Below are positions 1 to 9,233 of a stretch of DNA of 64,000 nt, in pieces; positions within the stretch are counted from its first letter, which is position 1, and the number at the start of each line of letters is the position of its first letter. The position numbers were made by a program, and so were the translations under genes. This DNA comes from Nitratireductor sp. XY-223 (GTDB taxonomy: Bacteria; Pseudomonadota; Alphaproteobacteria; Rhizobiales; Rhizobiaceae), in contig NZ_SPNT01000001.1 of NCBI RefSeq assembly GCF_004959855.1, positions 310,001-374,000 of the forward strand. The letters run 5' to 3'. Under the pieces are notes generated by a model. The model was not told the DNA's origin and did no database searches. It saw only the letters and a list, made by a program, of their open reading frames with translations.

Positions 1-450
1 AAGGCCGGGCAGGTAGGGACTGACGAAGGGGTATAAAAAAAAGATAAGCGTGATTGCCGCAAGGATGGCGCCGACGCCGCGGCGTGCGGCCTCGAAGACG
101 AGGATGACGATAACGGCGCCGGCGTAGAAATCCCCCGGTTCCGTCAGGCCGCCGCTGAAGGCGATGTCCTTCCAGCGCGACAGGAGCCAGAGGCTGGCGC
201 CGGCGGTCGCGGCGACCAGCAGCCAAGAGACCACACGGTCGGCCGCGGTGCCTTTGGTTGCGGTCAGAATCGGCCGCGTCAGAAACAACAGGCAGAAAGC
301 CAGCATCAGATGGGTGAGGCGCATCTCCATGGTGGAGACGGCGAACAGCCCCGAAACGATGGCGAGGTGATAAAGGCCAAGGGCCAGCGCCAGCGCACCG
401 GTGACGGATTCAATTGTTATCGATTTTCGAAGATCCGACACAGACGGCAT
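1..450 (-). CDS. TRAP transporter fused permease (DctQM/12TM type), N-terminal part, cut by window edge
   Basis: The reading frame runs from an ATG at 450 on the minus strand to base 1 without a stop, giving the first 150 residues. The translation is hydrophobic, with segments near residues 15-35, 44-62, 70-92 and 118-145, as in the large fused permeases that partner TAXI-type binding proteins. It lies 69 bases downstream of the TAXI binding protein on the same strand and is probably co-transcribed. It would form the membrane channel of a sodium- or proton-driven importer. The substrate cannot be told from sequence, and the C-terminal DctM-like domain is outside the window. Confidence 0.82.
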   Translation of the reverse strand, partial: MPSVSDLRKSITIESVTGALALALGLYHLAIVSGLFAVSTMEMRLTHLMLAFCLLFLTRPILTATKGTAADRVVSWLLVAATAGASLWLLSRWKDIAFSGGLTEPGDFYAGAVIVILVFEAARRGVGAILAAITLIFFLYPFVSPYLPGL

Positions 451-519
451 GTTCTTGCACTCGCTTCGTGGGGAGACGGCGCGGCAGTCCACCGCGCCGT
501 CATCGTCGTTTCAACCGGC

Positions 520-1446
520 CTATTTGTTGAAGTAGCGCGCCGCACCCTCATGCAGCGGAATGGCCAGGTTCTTCGAATCGTCCGGGTTGATCTGACGCGC
601 ATTGGCATTTTCGGCCTTGAACTCGTCCAGATTTTCAAAGACCGCGGACGTGATGGCGAAAACCCTGTCGGCGTCCGTGTCGGACGGAACGATCAGCATG
701 TTGTTGACGCCGATGACCGTGCCGGGCGCATCGGTGCTGTAGACATCGGCGGGAATCTCCACGGATTTGAATGCGCCGTTCTTGCCGAGTGCCTCGTCAA
801 GCTTGCCGGGCGAGAACTCGATGAAACGAAGCTTGTTGCTTGCACCGGCCTGCATCACCGCCGATGCGGGATAACCGGACAGTGCGAAGGCGGCGTCGAC
901 ATTGCCGTCGGAAAGCTGGCTGAAGCCGTCCGAATAGGACAGGAAGCTGGGCGTGATGTCGTCCATGGACATGCCGTGCAGCGGCAAAAGGAAATTCATG
1001 AAGCCCAGCGTTCCGCCGCCGGCCGGTCCGACCGCGACGCGTTTGCCCTTGATGTCCTCGAAGGATTTGATGTCCGAGCCGTCGAGCACGATCATGTGCA
1101 GGACGCTGGGATGCAGCGCGGCGACGGCCTTGATGTCGATGGCGCCGCTCTTGTAGGGGCCGGCGCCCTTGGTCGCCAGGACCGCGAGATTGTTGTTGGT
1201 GATGGCGATATCGACCTCGCCCTCGCCGACGAGGCGCGGGTTCTGGACCGAGCCGCCGGTGACGACCGGGACCATGGTCAGATCGTCTCCGGCATATTTG
1301 TTCACCAGATTCGATATGCCCTGTCCGATCGGATAAAACGCGCCGCCAAGGCTCGCGGTGCCGATGCGCAGCTCTTCGGCAGCGACGGCGGTCGTGCCGG
1401 CAAAAAGCGCCGCGGCCATGCAGATGGATAGCAAGGATTTTCGCAT
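520..1446 (-). CDS. TAXI family TRAP transporter solute-binding protein
   Basis: A 308-residue protein with a signal peptide (MRKSLLSICMAAALFAGTTA, cleavage near residue 22). The mature start reads ELRIGTASLGGAFYPIGQGI, the typical opening of TAXI receptors, which bind small organic acids or amino acids in the periplasm. Length is normal for the family (about 310-330). An AT-rich upstream region (1447-1617) probably holds the promoter. The fused permease follows directly. The ligand is unknown; glutamate is one known ligand in the family, but nothing here selects it. Confidence 0.9.
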   Translation of the reverse strand: MRKSLLSICMAAALFAGTTAVAAEELRIGTASLGGAFYPIGQGISNLVNKYAGDDLTMVPVVTGGSVQNPRLVGEGEVDIAITNNNLAVLATKGAGPYKSGAIDIKAVAALHPSVLHMIVLDGSDIKSFEDIKGKRVAVGPAGGGTLGFMNFLLPLHGMSMDDITPSFLSYSDGFSQLSDGNVDAAFALSGYPASAVMQAGASNKLRFIEFSPGKLDEALGKNGAFKSVEIPADVYSTDAPGTVIGVNNMLIVPSDTDADRVFAITSAVFENLDEFKAENANARQINPDDSKNLAIPLHEGAARYFNK

Positions 1447-1617
1447 AATTGTTCCTCCCGAAATCTCCTGATCGCGCCCAATATATATATTTTATGCTGA
1501 AAAGCGAGAAAAAATCGATAAAAAATTCACGGATGCGTTACCGGTCGGCGCGCGGAGTCGCTTTCGCATGGCGCCGGCGCGCGGCATCCGTGGGAAATCA
1601 TGTTGTTTTGCCGTGCC

Positions 1618-2244
1618 TTAGCGTGGCTTGATGCCGTTGAGGAGGATCGACAGGATGGCCTCGGTGGCGTTGTCGAAAAAGCCGGGCCGGACCGTCTGTT
1701 CCGGCAGGATGGCGCGGATCTGGACGTCAAAATCGGCATAGTGCTGCGTCGTCGCCCAGATCATGAAGATCAGGTGATGGGGATCGACCGGAGCCAGCCG
1801 TCCCTCGTCGATCCACTGGCGGATCACGCGCGCCTTCTCGTCAACCAGCCGCTTGAGATTCGTTTTCAGGAAATCCTGGATCGCCGGCGCGCCGTGCAGG
1901 ATCTCGTTGGCGAACAACCGAGAGCTTTCCGGCTTCATTGCCGAAAGCTCCATCTTCAGCGCTATGTACTTGCGCAGCTCCTCGACGGGGTCGCCCGCCG
2001 GGTCGATGTGGCGGAACGGCGTCAGCCAGTCTTCCAGCGTGTTTTCCAGCACCGTGACGTAGATGTCTTCCTTGCGGGGGAAGTAGTAGAGCAGGTTGGG
2101 CTTCGACATGCCGGCCTTGTCGGCAATCTGGTCGATCGTCGAGCCGCGAAATCCGTAGTTGGAAAAGACCTCGAGTGCCGCCTCTAATATGATGCCGCGA
2201 TTGATGCCCTGTATACGCGTCCGCTTGTTGCTGGAGCTTGCCAT
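1618..2244 (-). CDS. rutR: TetR-family pyrimidine-utilisation regulator RutR
   Basis: A 208-residue TetR repressor. The helix-turn-helix lies at about residues 13-60 (IILEAALEVFSNYGFRGSTI then MSKPNLLYYFPRKEDIY). The long C-terminal domain (LFANEILHGAPAIQDFLK, IWATTQHYADFDVQIRAIL) is that of the RutR/YcdC family. RutR binds uracil or thymine and releases DNA. The gene is divergent from an aminotransferase, beta-ureidopropionase and dihydropyrimidinase set, and the shared promoter carries a palindrome close to the RutR consensus (2398-2413). The assignment rests on family, context and operator together. Confidence 0.88.
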   Translation of the reverse strand: MASSSNKRTRIQGINRGIILEAALEVFSNYGFRGSTIDQIADKAGMSKPNLLYYFPRKEDIYVTVLENTLEDWLTPFRHIDPAGDPVEELRKYIALKMELSAMKPESSRLFANEILHGAPAIQDFLKTNLKRLVDEKARVIRQWIDEGRLAPVDPHHLIFMIWATTQHYADFDVQIRAILPEQTVRPGFFDNATEAILSILLNGIKPR

Positions 2245-2397
2245 GTATCGTTAGTTTCGCTCATTTTGTGGGCAGGTAGCCTCAAATTCAGGCTTCTAGG
2301 CTTGCAACAGCTTTGTCCGGCGCGCAAGTCCCTTGTTATTTGCACCACGCTTAACAATAGCCCTTGACCGCCTCCCTGCGCTCTTCTAGCCTACATT

Positions 2398-2413
2398 TTG
2401 ACCATTCAGTCAA
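2398..2413. promoter_or_regulatory. Candidate RutR operator
   Basis: TTGACCATTCAGTCAA is an imperfect 16-nt palindrome. The left arm matches TTGACCA of the known RutR consensus (TTGACCA-NN-TGGTCAA) exactly and the right arm matches 5 of 7. It lies in the rutR/aminotransferase intergenic region, 74 bases before the chosen aminotransferase start, so RutR would repress that operon until pyrimidine is present. A TTG inside this site opens an in-frame extension of the aminotransferase frame, which argues against that start. Confidence 0.72.
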
Positions 2414-2487
2414 GTTTTTTCAACTTGGCGTTAATGGAAGCTAAAAGGCGCTCGGTGGAAAGACCGCCGAATCGGGAGGTCACGGTC

Positions 2488-3810
2488 ATGAATGCTCCGG
2501 TCACAACGAACAATCTCGACGCGTTCTGGATGCCGTTTACGGCCAATCGCCAGTTCAAGAAAAGCCCGCGCATGTTCGTCTCCGCGGACCGCATGCATTA
2601 CACGACTGCCGAGGGCAACAAGGTTCTCGACGGCACGGCCGGGCTGTGGTGCGTCAATGCCGGCCACAACCGGCCGAAGATCGTCGAGGCGATCCGCCAG
2701 CAGGCCGGCGAGCTCGACTACGCGCCCGCATTCCAGATGGGCCACCCCAAGGCGTTCGAACTCGCCTCGAAGCTGGTTCAGCTGACGCCGCCGGGGATCG
2801 ATCACGTCATGTACACCAATTCCGGCTCGGAATCGGTGGAAACGGCGCTGAAGACGGCGCTCGCCTATCACCGGGTGAAGGGCGACGGCTCGAGGTTCCG
2901 CCTGATCGGGCGCGAGCGCGGCTATCACGGCGTCAATTTCGGCGGCATTTCCGTCGGTGGCATTGTGCCGAACCGCAAGATGTTCGGGACGCTGCTGACC
3001 GGTGTCGACCATCTGCGCCATACGCACGACCCGGACCGCAACGCGTTCACGCGTTTGCAGCCGGAGCACGGTGTGGAATTCGCCGAAGACCTCGAGCGGA
3101 TCATCGCGTTGCACGACGCTTCGACGATCGCCGCCGTCATCGTCGAACCGGTGGCCGGCTCGACCGGTGTCCTGCTGCCGCCGAAAGGCTATCTCAAGCG
3201 GCTGCGCGAGATCTGCGACAAGCACGGCATCCTGCTCATTTTCGACGAGGTGATCACCGGTTTCGGCCGCTTGGGCACGCCGTTCGCGGCCGACTATTTC
3301 GACGTTGTGCCGGACATCATGGTGACCGCCAAGGGGCTGACCAACGGCGTCATTCCCATGGGGGCGGTATTCGTGAAGAACGAGATTCACGACGCCTTCA
3401 TGAATGGCCCGGAACACATGATCGAGTTCTTCCACGGCTACACCTATTCCGGCAATCCGATCGCCTCGGCGGCCGGGCTGGGGACGCTCGAGACCTACCA
3501 GGACGAAGGTCTTCTGACGCGCGGCGCGGAAATGGCGCCCTATTGGGAGGAGGCGCTGCATTCGCTGAAGGGGCTGCCGCACGTCATCGACATCCGCAAT
3601 ATCGGCCTGATCGGCGCGATCGAGCTCGAGCCGATTGCCGGCGAGCCGACGCGGCGCGCTTTCTCAGCTTTCCTCGATGCCTACAACAAGGGCCTTTTGA
3701 TCCGCACGACCGGCGATATCATTGCGCTGTCGCCGCCGTTGATCATCGAAAGGAACGAGATCGATTTCCTTGTCGACACCCTGAGCGGCGTTCTGAAATC
3801 GCTGAACTGA
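2488..3810 (+). CDS. Omega-amino acid (beta-alanine):pyruvate aminotransferase, class III PLP
   Basis: A 440-residue fold-type I class III aminotransferase. Asp253 (LIFDEVITGFGR) would pair with the PLP pyridine nitrogen and Lys282 (TAKGLTNG) would hold PLP. The start at 2488 is chosen because a GGGAGGT ribosome site lies seven bases upstream and the longer frame begins inside the operator. In this operon the likely job is transfer of the amino group of beta-alanine (or 3-aminoisobutyrate) to pyruvate, giving malonate semialdehyde, the last step of reductive uracil/thymine breakdown. Other omega-amines are possible substrates. Confidence 0.9.
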   Translation: MNAPVTTNNLDAFWMPFTANRQFKKSPRMFVSADRMHYTTAEGNKVLDGTAGLWCVNAGHNRPKIVEAIRQQAGELDYAPAFQMGHPKAFELASKLVQLTPPGIDHVMYTNSGSESVETALKTALAYHRVKGDGSRFRLIGRERGYHGVNFGGISVGGIVPNRKMFGTLLTGVDHLRHTHDPDRNAFTRLQPEHGVEFAEDLERIIALHDASTIAAVIVEPVAGSTGVLLPPKGYLKRLREICDKHGILLIFDEVITGFGRLGTPFAADYFDVVPDIMVTAKGLTNGVIPMGAVFVKNEIHDAFMNGPEHMIEFFHGYTYSGNPIASAAGLGTLETYQDEGLLTRGAEMAPYWEEALHSLKGLPHVIDIRNIGLIGAIELEPIAGEPTRRAFSAFLDAYNKGLLIRTTGDIIALSPPLIIERNEIDFLVDTLSGVLKSLN

Positions 3811-3840
3811 GAACAACAAGCATACTCAAGGAGGACACCG

Positions 3841-5088
3841 ATGACGCTGACGGGAAATATGAGGATCGACGGTGACCGGCTTTGGGATGCCCTCATGGAA
3901 ATGGCCAAGATCGGTCCCGGCGTGCGCGGCGGCAACAACCGGCAGACCCTGACTGACGAAGATGCCGAGGGCAGGGCGCTGTTCCAGAAATGGTGCGAGG
4001 ACGCCGGCATGACGATGGGCGTCGACCAGATGGGCAATATGTTCTTCCGCCGCGAGGGTACCGACCCCGATGCGCTGCCGGTCTATGTCGGAAGCCACCT
4101 CGACACCCAGCCGACGGGCGGCAAGTATGACGGTGTTCTCGGCGTCCTCGGCGGCCTTGAGATCGTCCGCACGCTCAACGACCTCAACATCAAGACCAGG
4201 CATCCGATCGTCGTCGTCAACTGGACGAACGAGGAAGGCACGCGGTTTGCGCCGGCCATGCTCGCCTCCGGTGTTTTCGCCGGCATGCACGAGCAGGACT
4301 GGGCCTACGACCGGGAAGATGCTGAGGGCAAGAAGTTCGGCGACGAGTTGAACCGTATCGGCTGGCGCGGCGACGAGGAGGTCGGCGACCGCAAGATGCA
4401 TGCCTTTTATGAGCTGCATATCGAGCAGGGCCCGATCCTCGAAGCGGAGGAAAAGGACATTGGCGTGGTCACGCACGGACAGGGGCTGTGGTGGCTGCAG
4501 GTGACGCTCACCGGCAAGGACGCGCATACGGGGTCGACCCCGATGCCGATGCGCCGCAATGCCGGCCTCGGCATGGCGCGCATCGCCGACCTCGTCCACG
4601 AAATCGCCATGAGCCACCAGCCGGAAGCGGTCGGCGCGATCGGCCATTGCGATTTCCATCCCAATTCCCGCAACGTCATCCCGGGCAAGGTGGTGTTCAC
4701 CATCGACATCCGCTCGCCGCACCGGGACGTGCTTGACGGGATGAAGGCGCGCATCGAGGCGGAGGCGCCGAAGATCGCTCACGATCTCGGTCTTGAAATC
4801 GAGATTGAGGAAGCCGGCCATTTCGATCCGGTTGCCTTCGACGAAAACTGCGTCACTTCCGTGCGCAACGCCGCGGAGCGGCTCGGCTATTCGCACCGCA
4901 ACCTTGTATCGGGCGCCGGGCATGATGCATGCTGGATCAACCGCGTGGCGCCGACTGGGATGGTGATGTGCCCCTGTGTCGACGGGCTCAGCCACAACGA
5001 GGATGAAGATATTTCGCCCGAATGGGCACGCGCCGGCGCGGACGTGCTGTTCCACGCGGTCGTGGAGACGGCGCAAATCGTAGAATAG
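3841..5088 (+). CDS. Zn-dependent M20 amidohydrolase, probable beta-ureidopropionase (N-carbamoyl-beta-alanine amidohydrolase)
   Basis: A 415-residue M20-family hydrolase of the hydantoinase/carbamoylase class. Metal-ligand motifs are visible: GSHLDTQPTGGKYDGVLG (His87, Asp98), NWTNEEGTRFAPAM (Glu131/132) and ELHIEQGP (His193). It would split N-carbamoyl-beta-alanine into beta-alanine, CO2 and ammonia. A GGAGG site lies just before the ATG, 30 bases after the aminotransferase stop. The dihydropyrimidinase follows 14 bases downstream, so the two ring-opening products are handled in one operon. A broader N-carbamoyl amino acid specificity (hydantoin use) cannot be excluded. Confidence 0.9.
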   Translation: MTLTGNMRIDGDRLWDALMEMAKIGPGVRGGNNRQTLTDEDAEGRALFQKWCEDAGMTMGVDQMGNMFFRREGTDPDALPVYVGSHLDTQPTGGKYDGVLGVLGGLEIVRTLNDLNIKTRHPIVVVNWTNEEGTRFAPAMLASGVFAGMHEQDWAYDREDAEGKKFGDELNRIGWRGDEEVGDRKMHAFYELHIEQGPILEAEEKDIGVVTHGQGLWWLQVTLTGKDAHTGSTPMPMRRNAGLGMARIADLVHEIAMSHQPEAVGAIGHCDFHPNSRNVIPGKVVFTIDIRSPHRDVLDGMKARIEAEAPKIAHDLGLEIEIEEAGHFDPVAFDENCVTSVRNAAERLGYSHRNLVSGAGHDACWINRVAPTGMVMCPCVDGLSHNEDEDISPEWARAGADVLFHAVVETAQIVE

Positions 5089-5102
5089 GTTGGGAGGCTG
5101 AC

Positions 5103-6560
5103 ATGGCAAGCACGGTAATCAAGGGTGGAACGGTCGTTACCGCCGATCTGACCTACGCGGCGGACGTCAAGGTCGAAGATGGTGTCATTACCGAAATCGG
5201 GCCGAATCTTTCGGGCGACACGCTGCTGGACGCGACCGGCTGCTACGTGATGCCGGGCGGCATCGACCCGCACACCCATCTGGAAATGCCTTTCATGGGC
5301 ACGTACTCCACCGACGATTTCGAAAGCGGCACGCGTGCGGCGCTGTCAGGCGGGACGACAATGGTTGTCGACTTCGCGCTGCCGTCTCCCGGCCAGTCGC
5401 TGCTCGAGGCGATCCAGATGTGGGACAACAAGTCGACACGGGCCAATTGCGACTACTCCTTCCACATGGCGATCACCTGGTGGGGCGAGCAGGTCTTCGA
5501 CGAGATGGAAACGGTGGTGCGCGACAAGGGCATCAACACCTTCAAGCATTTCATGGCCTACAAGGGCGCACTGATGGTGGACGACGACGAGATGTATTCG
5601 TCCTTCCAGCGCTGCGCAGAGCTCGGCGCGCTGCCGCTTGTCCATGCCGAGAACGGCGATGTGGTGGCGCAGCTCCAGGCGAAGCTGCTCGCCGACGGCA
5701 ACAACGGGCCGGAAGCGCATGCCTATTCGCGCCCGGCGGAGGTCGAGGGCGAGGCGACCAACCGCGCCATCATGATCGCCGACATGGCGCATGTGCCGCT
5801 CTATGTGGTCCACACCTCGTCCGAGCAGGCACACGAGGCGATCCGCCGGGCACGCCAGAACGGCATGCGGGTCTACGGCGAGCCGCTGATCCAGCACCTG
5901 ACGCTCGACGACAGCGAATACAAGCACCACGACTGGGACCATGCCGCGCGGCGGGTGATGTCGCCGCCGTTCCGCGACAAGAAGCACCAGGATTCGCTGT
6001 GGCACGGCCTTGCAGCCGGTTCGCTCCAGGTGGTGGCGACGGATCACTGCGCCTTCACAACGGAGCAGAAGCGCACCGGCGTCGGCGACTTCACCAAGAT
6101 CCCCAACGGCACGGGCGGTCTCGAGGACCGCATGCCGATGTTGTGGACCTATGGCGTGGTGACGGGCCGGCTGACGATGAACGAATTCGTCGCCGTAACC
6201 TCCACCAATATCGCCAAGATCCTCAACGTCTATCCGAAGAAGGGCGCCATCCTGGTCGGTGCCGACGCCGATATCGTCGTCTGGGATCCGAAGCTCGAGA
6301 AGACGATCACCGCGGAGAGCCAGCAATCTGCCATCGACTACAACGTGTTCGAAGGCAAGGAGGTCAAGGGGCTGCCGCGCTTCACGCTGAGCCGCGGACT
6401 GGTCTCGGTCGAGGACGGCACGGTCAAGACCCAGGAGGGCCACGGCAAATATGTTGCGCGCGAGCCGTTCCACGCGGTCAACAAGGCGCTTTCGAAATGG
6501 AAGGAAGTCACCGCGCCGCGCAAGGTCCAGCGGACCGGCATTCCGGCCAGCGGGGTCTGA
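5103..6560 (+). CDS. hydA: Dihydropyrimidinase (D-hydantoinase family)
   Basis: A 485-residue cyclic amidase of the amidohydrolase superfamily, normal family length. Metal ligands are seen in GGIDPHTHLEMPF (His57, His59). The lysine that becomes carboxylated is Lys154 in FMAYKG, and later ligands fall in PLVHAENGD, LYVVHTSS and VVATDHCAF. The start at 5103 is chosen for its GGGAGG ribosome site; an upstream in-frame start would overlap the previous gene by 67 bases. It opens dihydrouracil/dihydrothymine to the N-carbamoyl compounds used by the preceding enzyme. Dihydropyrimidine dehydrogenase is not in the window. Confidence 0.94.
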   Translation: MASTVIKGGTVVTADLTYAADVKVEDGVITEIGPNLSGDTLLDATGCYVMPGGIDPHTHLEMPFMGTYSTDDFESGTRAALSGGTTMVVDFALPSPGQSLLEAIQMWDNKSTRANCDYSFHMAITWWGEQVFDEMETVVRDKGINTFKHFMAYKGALMVDDDEMYSSFQRCAELGALPLVHAENGDVVAQLQAKLLADGNNGPEAHAYSRPAEVEGEATNRAIMIADMAHVPLYVVHTSSEQAHEAIRRARQNGMRVYGEPLIQHLTLDDSEYKHHDWDHAARRVMSPPFRDKKHQDSLWHGLAAGSLQVVATDHCAFTTEQKRTGVGDFTKIPNGTGGLEDRMPMLWTYGVVTGRLTMNEFVAVTSTNIAKILNVYPKKGAILVGADADIVVWDPKLEKTITAESQQSAIDYNVFEGKEVKGLPRFTLSRGLVSVEDGTVKTQEGHGKYVAREPFHAVNKALSKWKEVTAPRKVQRTGIPASGV

Positions 6561-6613
6561 TGAATGGCATTTGCCTGCGCCTCTGAAATGCAAACCAGCA
6601 CCGGGACTGCCGC

Positions 6614-7393
6614 ATGAGTGTGGTCATCGATGCGAAGGACCTGGACCTGACCTTCCAGACCAATGACGGTCCGGTCCACGCACTGTCCAACATCAACCTG
6701 CAGGTCGAGACCGGTGAGTTCGTGTCCTTCATCGGTCCGTCCGGCTGCGGCAAGACCACATTGCTTCGCGTGATCGCCGATCTCGAAAAGCCGACTGGCG
6801 GCACGATCTCGGTCAACGGCGTTTCGCCGGAACAGGCCCGGCTTGCGCGGGCCTATGGTTATGTCTTCCAGGCCGCCGCGCTTTACCCCTGGCGCACAAT
6901 CGGCGGAAACATCTCGCTGCCGCTTGAAGTCATGGGCATCTCCAAGGCCGAGCGGGCGGAACTGATCCGCAAGAACCTTGAACTCGTCAACCTGACCGGT
7001 TTCGACAAGAAGTTCCCCTGGCAGCTTTCCGGCGGCATGCAGCAGCGGGCCTCGATCGCCCGCGCGCTGTCCTTTGATCCGGACATGCTTTTAATGGACG
7101 AGCCCTTCGGTGCGCTCGACGAGATCGTCCGCGATCATCTCAACGAGCAGCTCTTGAAGCTGTGGGCACAGACCAAGAAGACCGTCGTCTTCGTCACGCA
7201 CTCCATTCCGGAAGCGGTCTTTCTTTCGACGCGCATCGTGGTCATGAGTCCGCGCCCGGGCCGTATCCACGAGATCATCGATTGCAATCTCGGCGACGAC
7301 CGGCCGCTCGATATCCGCGAGACGCCGGAGTTTCTGGAGATCGCGCAGCAGGTTCGCGAAGGCCTGCGGCAGGGGCACTCCTATGATGATTGA
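6614..7393 (+). CDS. ABC importer ATPase (nitrate/taurine/NMT1 class), probably for pyrimidines
   Basis: A 259-residue ATPase with Walker A GPSGCGKTT (residues 41-49), signature LSGGMQQR and Walker B LLMDEPFGALD. This is the SsuB/TauB/ThiZ class. It starts 53 bases after the dihydropyrimidinase stop and is followed by two permeases and a binding protein on the same strand, so all seven genes may form one RutR-controlled unit. I infer a pyrimidine or pyrimidine-like substrate from context only. The class also imports thiamine pyrimidine precursors. Confidence 0.88.
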   Translation: MSVVIDAKDLDLTFQTNDGPVHALSNINLQVETGEFVSFIGPSGCGKTTLLRVIADLEKPTGGTISVNGVSPEQARLARAYGYVFQAAALYPWRTIGGNISLPLEVMGISKAERAELIRKNLELVNLTGFDKKFPWQLSGGMQQRASIARALSFDPDMLLMDEPFGALDEIVRDHLNEQLLKLWAQTKKTVVFVTHSIPEAVFLSTRIVVMSPRPGRIHEIIDCNLGDDRPLDIRETPEFLEIAQQVREGLRQGHSYDD

Positions 7394-7438
7394 GCGATTG
7401 ACCGCCGATGCCGGTTTGCTGCCGGGGAAGGGACGCTG

Positions 7439-8335
7439 ATGCAGCAGCGAAGGGGAATTTCAAGTTTCTTCTTCGACCGGCTCCTGCCGGTGGGCACGGT
7501 CGTCGCCTTCCTGCTCGTGCTGTGGTACGGATTTGCCATGCTGCTGAACGCGCCATTCGAGCGCGACCAGGCGGCGCGCGCCAATGCGGAAATATCAACG
7601 TCACAGCTCATTCAGAACACCTTGTCGCAGGATCGGCCGGTGTTGCCGGCGCCGCATCAGGTGGCCGACGAGATCTGGAAGACGACGGCACTGAAGAAGA
7701 TCACGTCGAAGCGCAGTCTCGTGTATCATGGCTGGATCACCATTTCCTCGACGCTGCTCGGTTTCGCCATGGGAACGGCGCTCGGCATCCTGCTTGCGGT
7801 GCTGATCGTACATTCCAGGGTCCTCGACAAGAGCCTGATGCCGTGGATCATCACCAGTCAGACGATCCCCATCCTTGCCATCGCGCCGATGATTATCGTC
7901 GTCCTGAATGCGGTTAACATCTCCGGTCTTTTGCCAAAGGCGCTGATCTCGGCCTATCTGTCGTTCTTCCCGGTGGCGGTCGGCATGGTAAAGGGCCTGC
8001 GTTCCCCCGACCTGATGCATCTTGACCTGATGCGGACCTACAATGCCAGCCGTTCGCAGGTGTTCTGGAAGCTGCGCTGGCCATCGGCGGTTCCCTTCCT
8101 GTTCACGTCCATGAAGGTGGCTGTTGCCATCAGCCTCGTCGGCGCGATCGTCGGTGAATTGCCGACCGGCGCGGTCGCCGGTCTCGGTGCGCGCCTGCTG
8201 ACCGGATCCTATTACGGGCAGACGATCCAGATCTGGTCTGCACTCATTGCCGCGGCCGTCGTCGCTGCAGTTTTGGTGACGCTGGTCGATCTTGTATCGC
8301 GTATCGTCATGAAACGTATGGGGATGGTGCGATGA
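7439..8335 (+). CDS. ABC importer permease 1 (BPD_transp_1, SsuC-like)
   Basis: A 298-residue inner-membrane permease. An N-terminal membrane segment (VGTVVAFLLVLWYGFAMLL) is followed by a periplasmic stretch to about residue 95 and then the five-helix transport core. The cytoplasmic coupling region (LMRTYNASRSQVFWKLRWPS) carries the EAA-like loop. A GGGAAGGG site precedes the ATG. The four-base overlap with the next permease shows translational coupling and suggests a heterodimeric channel. Confidence 0.87.
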   Translation: MQQRRGISSFFFDRLLPVGTVVAFLLVLWYGFAMLLNAPFERDQAARANAEISTSQLIQNTLSQDRPVLPAPHQVADEIWKTTALKKITSKRSLVYHGWITISSTLLGFAMGTALGILLAVLIVHSRVLDKSLMPWIITSQTIPILAIAPMIIVVLNAVNISGLLPKALISAYLSFFPVAVGMVKGLRSPDLMHLDLMRTYNASRSQVFWKLRWPSAVPFLFTSMKVAVAISLVGAIVGELPTGAVAGLGARLLTGSYYGQTIQIWSALIAAAVVAAVLVTLVDLVSRIVMKRMGMVR

Positions 8336-9192
8336 ATTCCGGAATTCTTGTGACGGCGCTGGTCTTCTGGGCGGCCGCCTGGTTCGCGAACAACCGGCTG
8401 GCGCGCCTTCAGTTGGCAGGCGGCCCCGCCGCGCAAACGGTCAACCTGCTCATTCCAACCCTGTTTGGTGTGACACTCATCGTACTGTGGGAAGGAATTA
8501 CAGTCGGCTTCAACATTCCGAGCGTGCTGTTGCCGTCTCCAAGTATGATCTGGGAACGGATCACCTCGTCGGTGGATATTTTGTGGGCCGATTTTTACCA
8601 GACCTTCATGAAGGCGGTGCTCGCCGGCTACGCAATGGGGTGCGCATCCGGTTTTGTCGCAGCGATCATCGTCGATCGGGTGCCGTTCCTGCGCAAGGGT
8701 CTTTTGCCGATCGGCAATCTCGTGGCCGCTTTGCCGGTTATTGGAATTGCGCCGATCATGGTTATGTGGTTCGGCTTCGACTGGCATTCGAAGGCCGCCG
8801 TCGTTGTCGTCATGACTTTCTTCCCGATGCTGGTCAACACCGTCGCCGGGCTTGGCGCGAGCGGCGCGATGGAGCGCGACCTGATGCGCACCCATGCGTC
8901 GAACTACTGGCAGACGCTCATGAAGCTGCGGATTCCCGCCGCCATGCCGTTCATCTTCAACGCGCTGAAAATCAATTCCACCCTTGCCCTGATCGGAGCC
9001 ATCGTCGCCGAGTTCTTCGGCACGCCGATCGTCGGCATGGGCTTTCGCATTTCAACCGAGGTCGGTCGCATGAATATCGACATGGTCTGGGCTGAAATCT
9101 TTGTCGCGGCGCTTGCGGGTTCGCTGTCCTACGGACTGCTGGCCCTGCTGGAACGCGCCGTTACATTCTGGCATCCGTCCTACAGGAGCTGA
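8332..9192 (+). CDS. ABC importer permease 2 (BPD_transp_1)
   Basis: A 286-residue inner-membrane permease overlapping the preceding gene by ATGA. It has an N-terminal helix and a second one near residues 38-58, then the transport core (MKAVLAGYAMGCASGFVAAI onward). The coupling loop is DLMRTHASNYWQTLMKLRIP. It pairs with permease 1 and the ATPase at 6614. A binding protein follows after 41 bases. Confidence 0.87.
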   Translation: MNSGILVTALVFWAAAWFANNRLARLQLAGGPAAQTVNLLIPTLFGVTLIVLWEGITVGFNIPSVLLPSPSMIWERITSSVDILWADFYQTFMKAVLAGYAMGCASGFVAAIIVDRVPFLRKGLLPIGNLVAALPVIGIAPIMVMWFGFDWHSKAAVVVVMTFFPMLVNTVAGLGASGAMERDLMRTHASNYWQTLMKLRIPAAMPFIFNALKINSTLALIGAIVAEFFGTPIVGMGFRISTEVGRMNIDMVWAEIFVAALAGSLSYGLLALLERAVTFWHPSYRS

Positions 9193-9233
9193 CACAACAA
9201 TAAGACGGAGCCCTAACCAGAGGAGTGAATGAA

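Noticed and set aside
2364-2372. TTGACCGCC as a second RutR half-site
   Set aside because: There is no matching second arm at the proper spacing.
2398-2487. An in-frame upstream extension of the aminotransferase from a TTG at 2398
   Set aside because: The TTG is part of the RutR-like palindrome, no ribosome site precedes it, and a strong GGGAGGT site serves the ATG at 2488.
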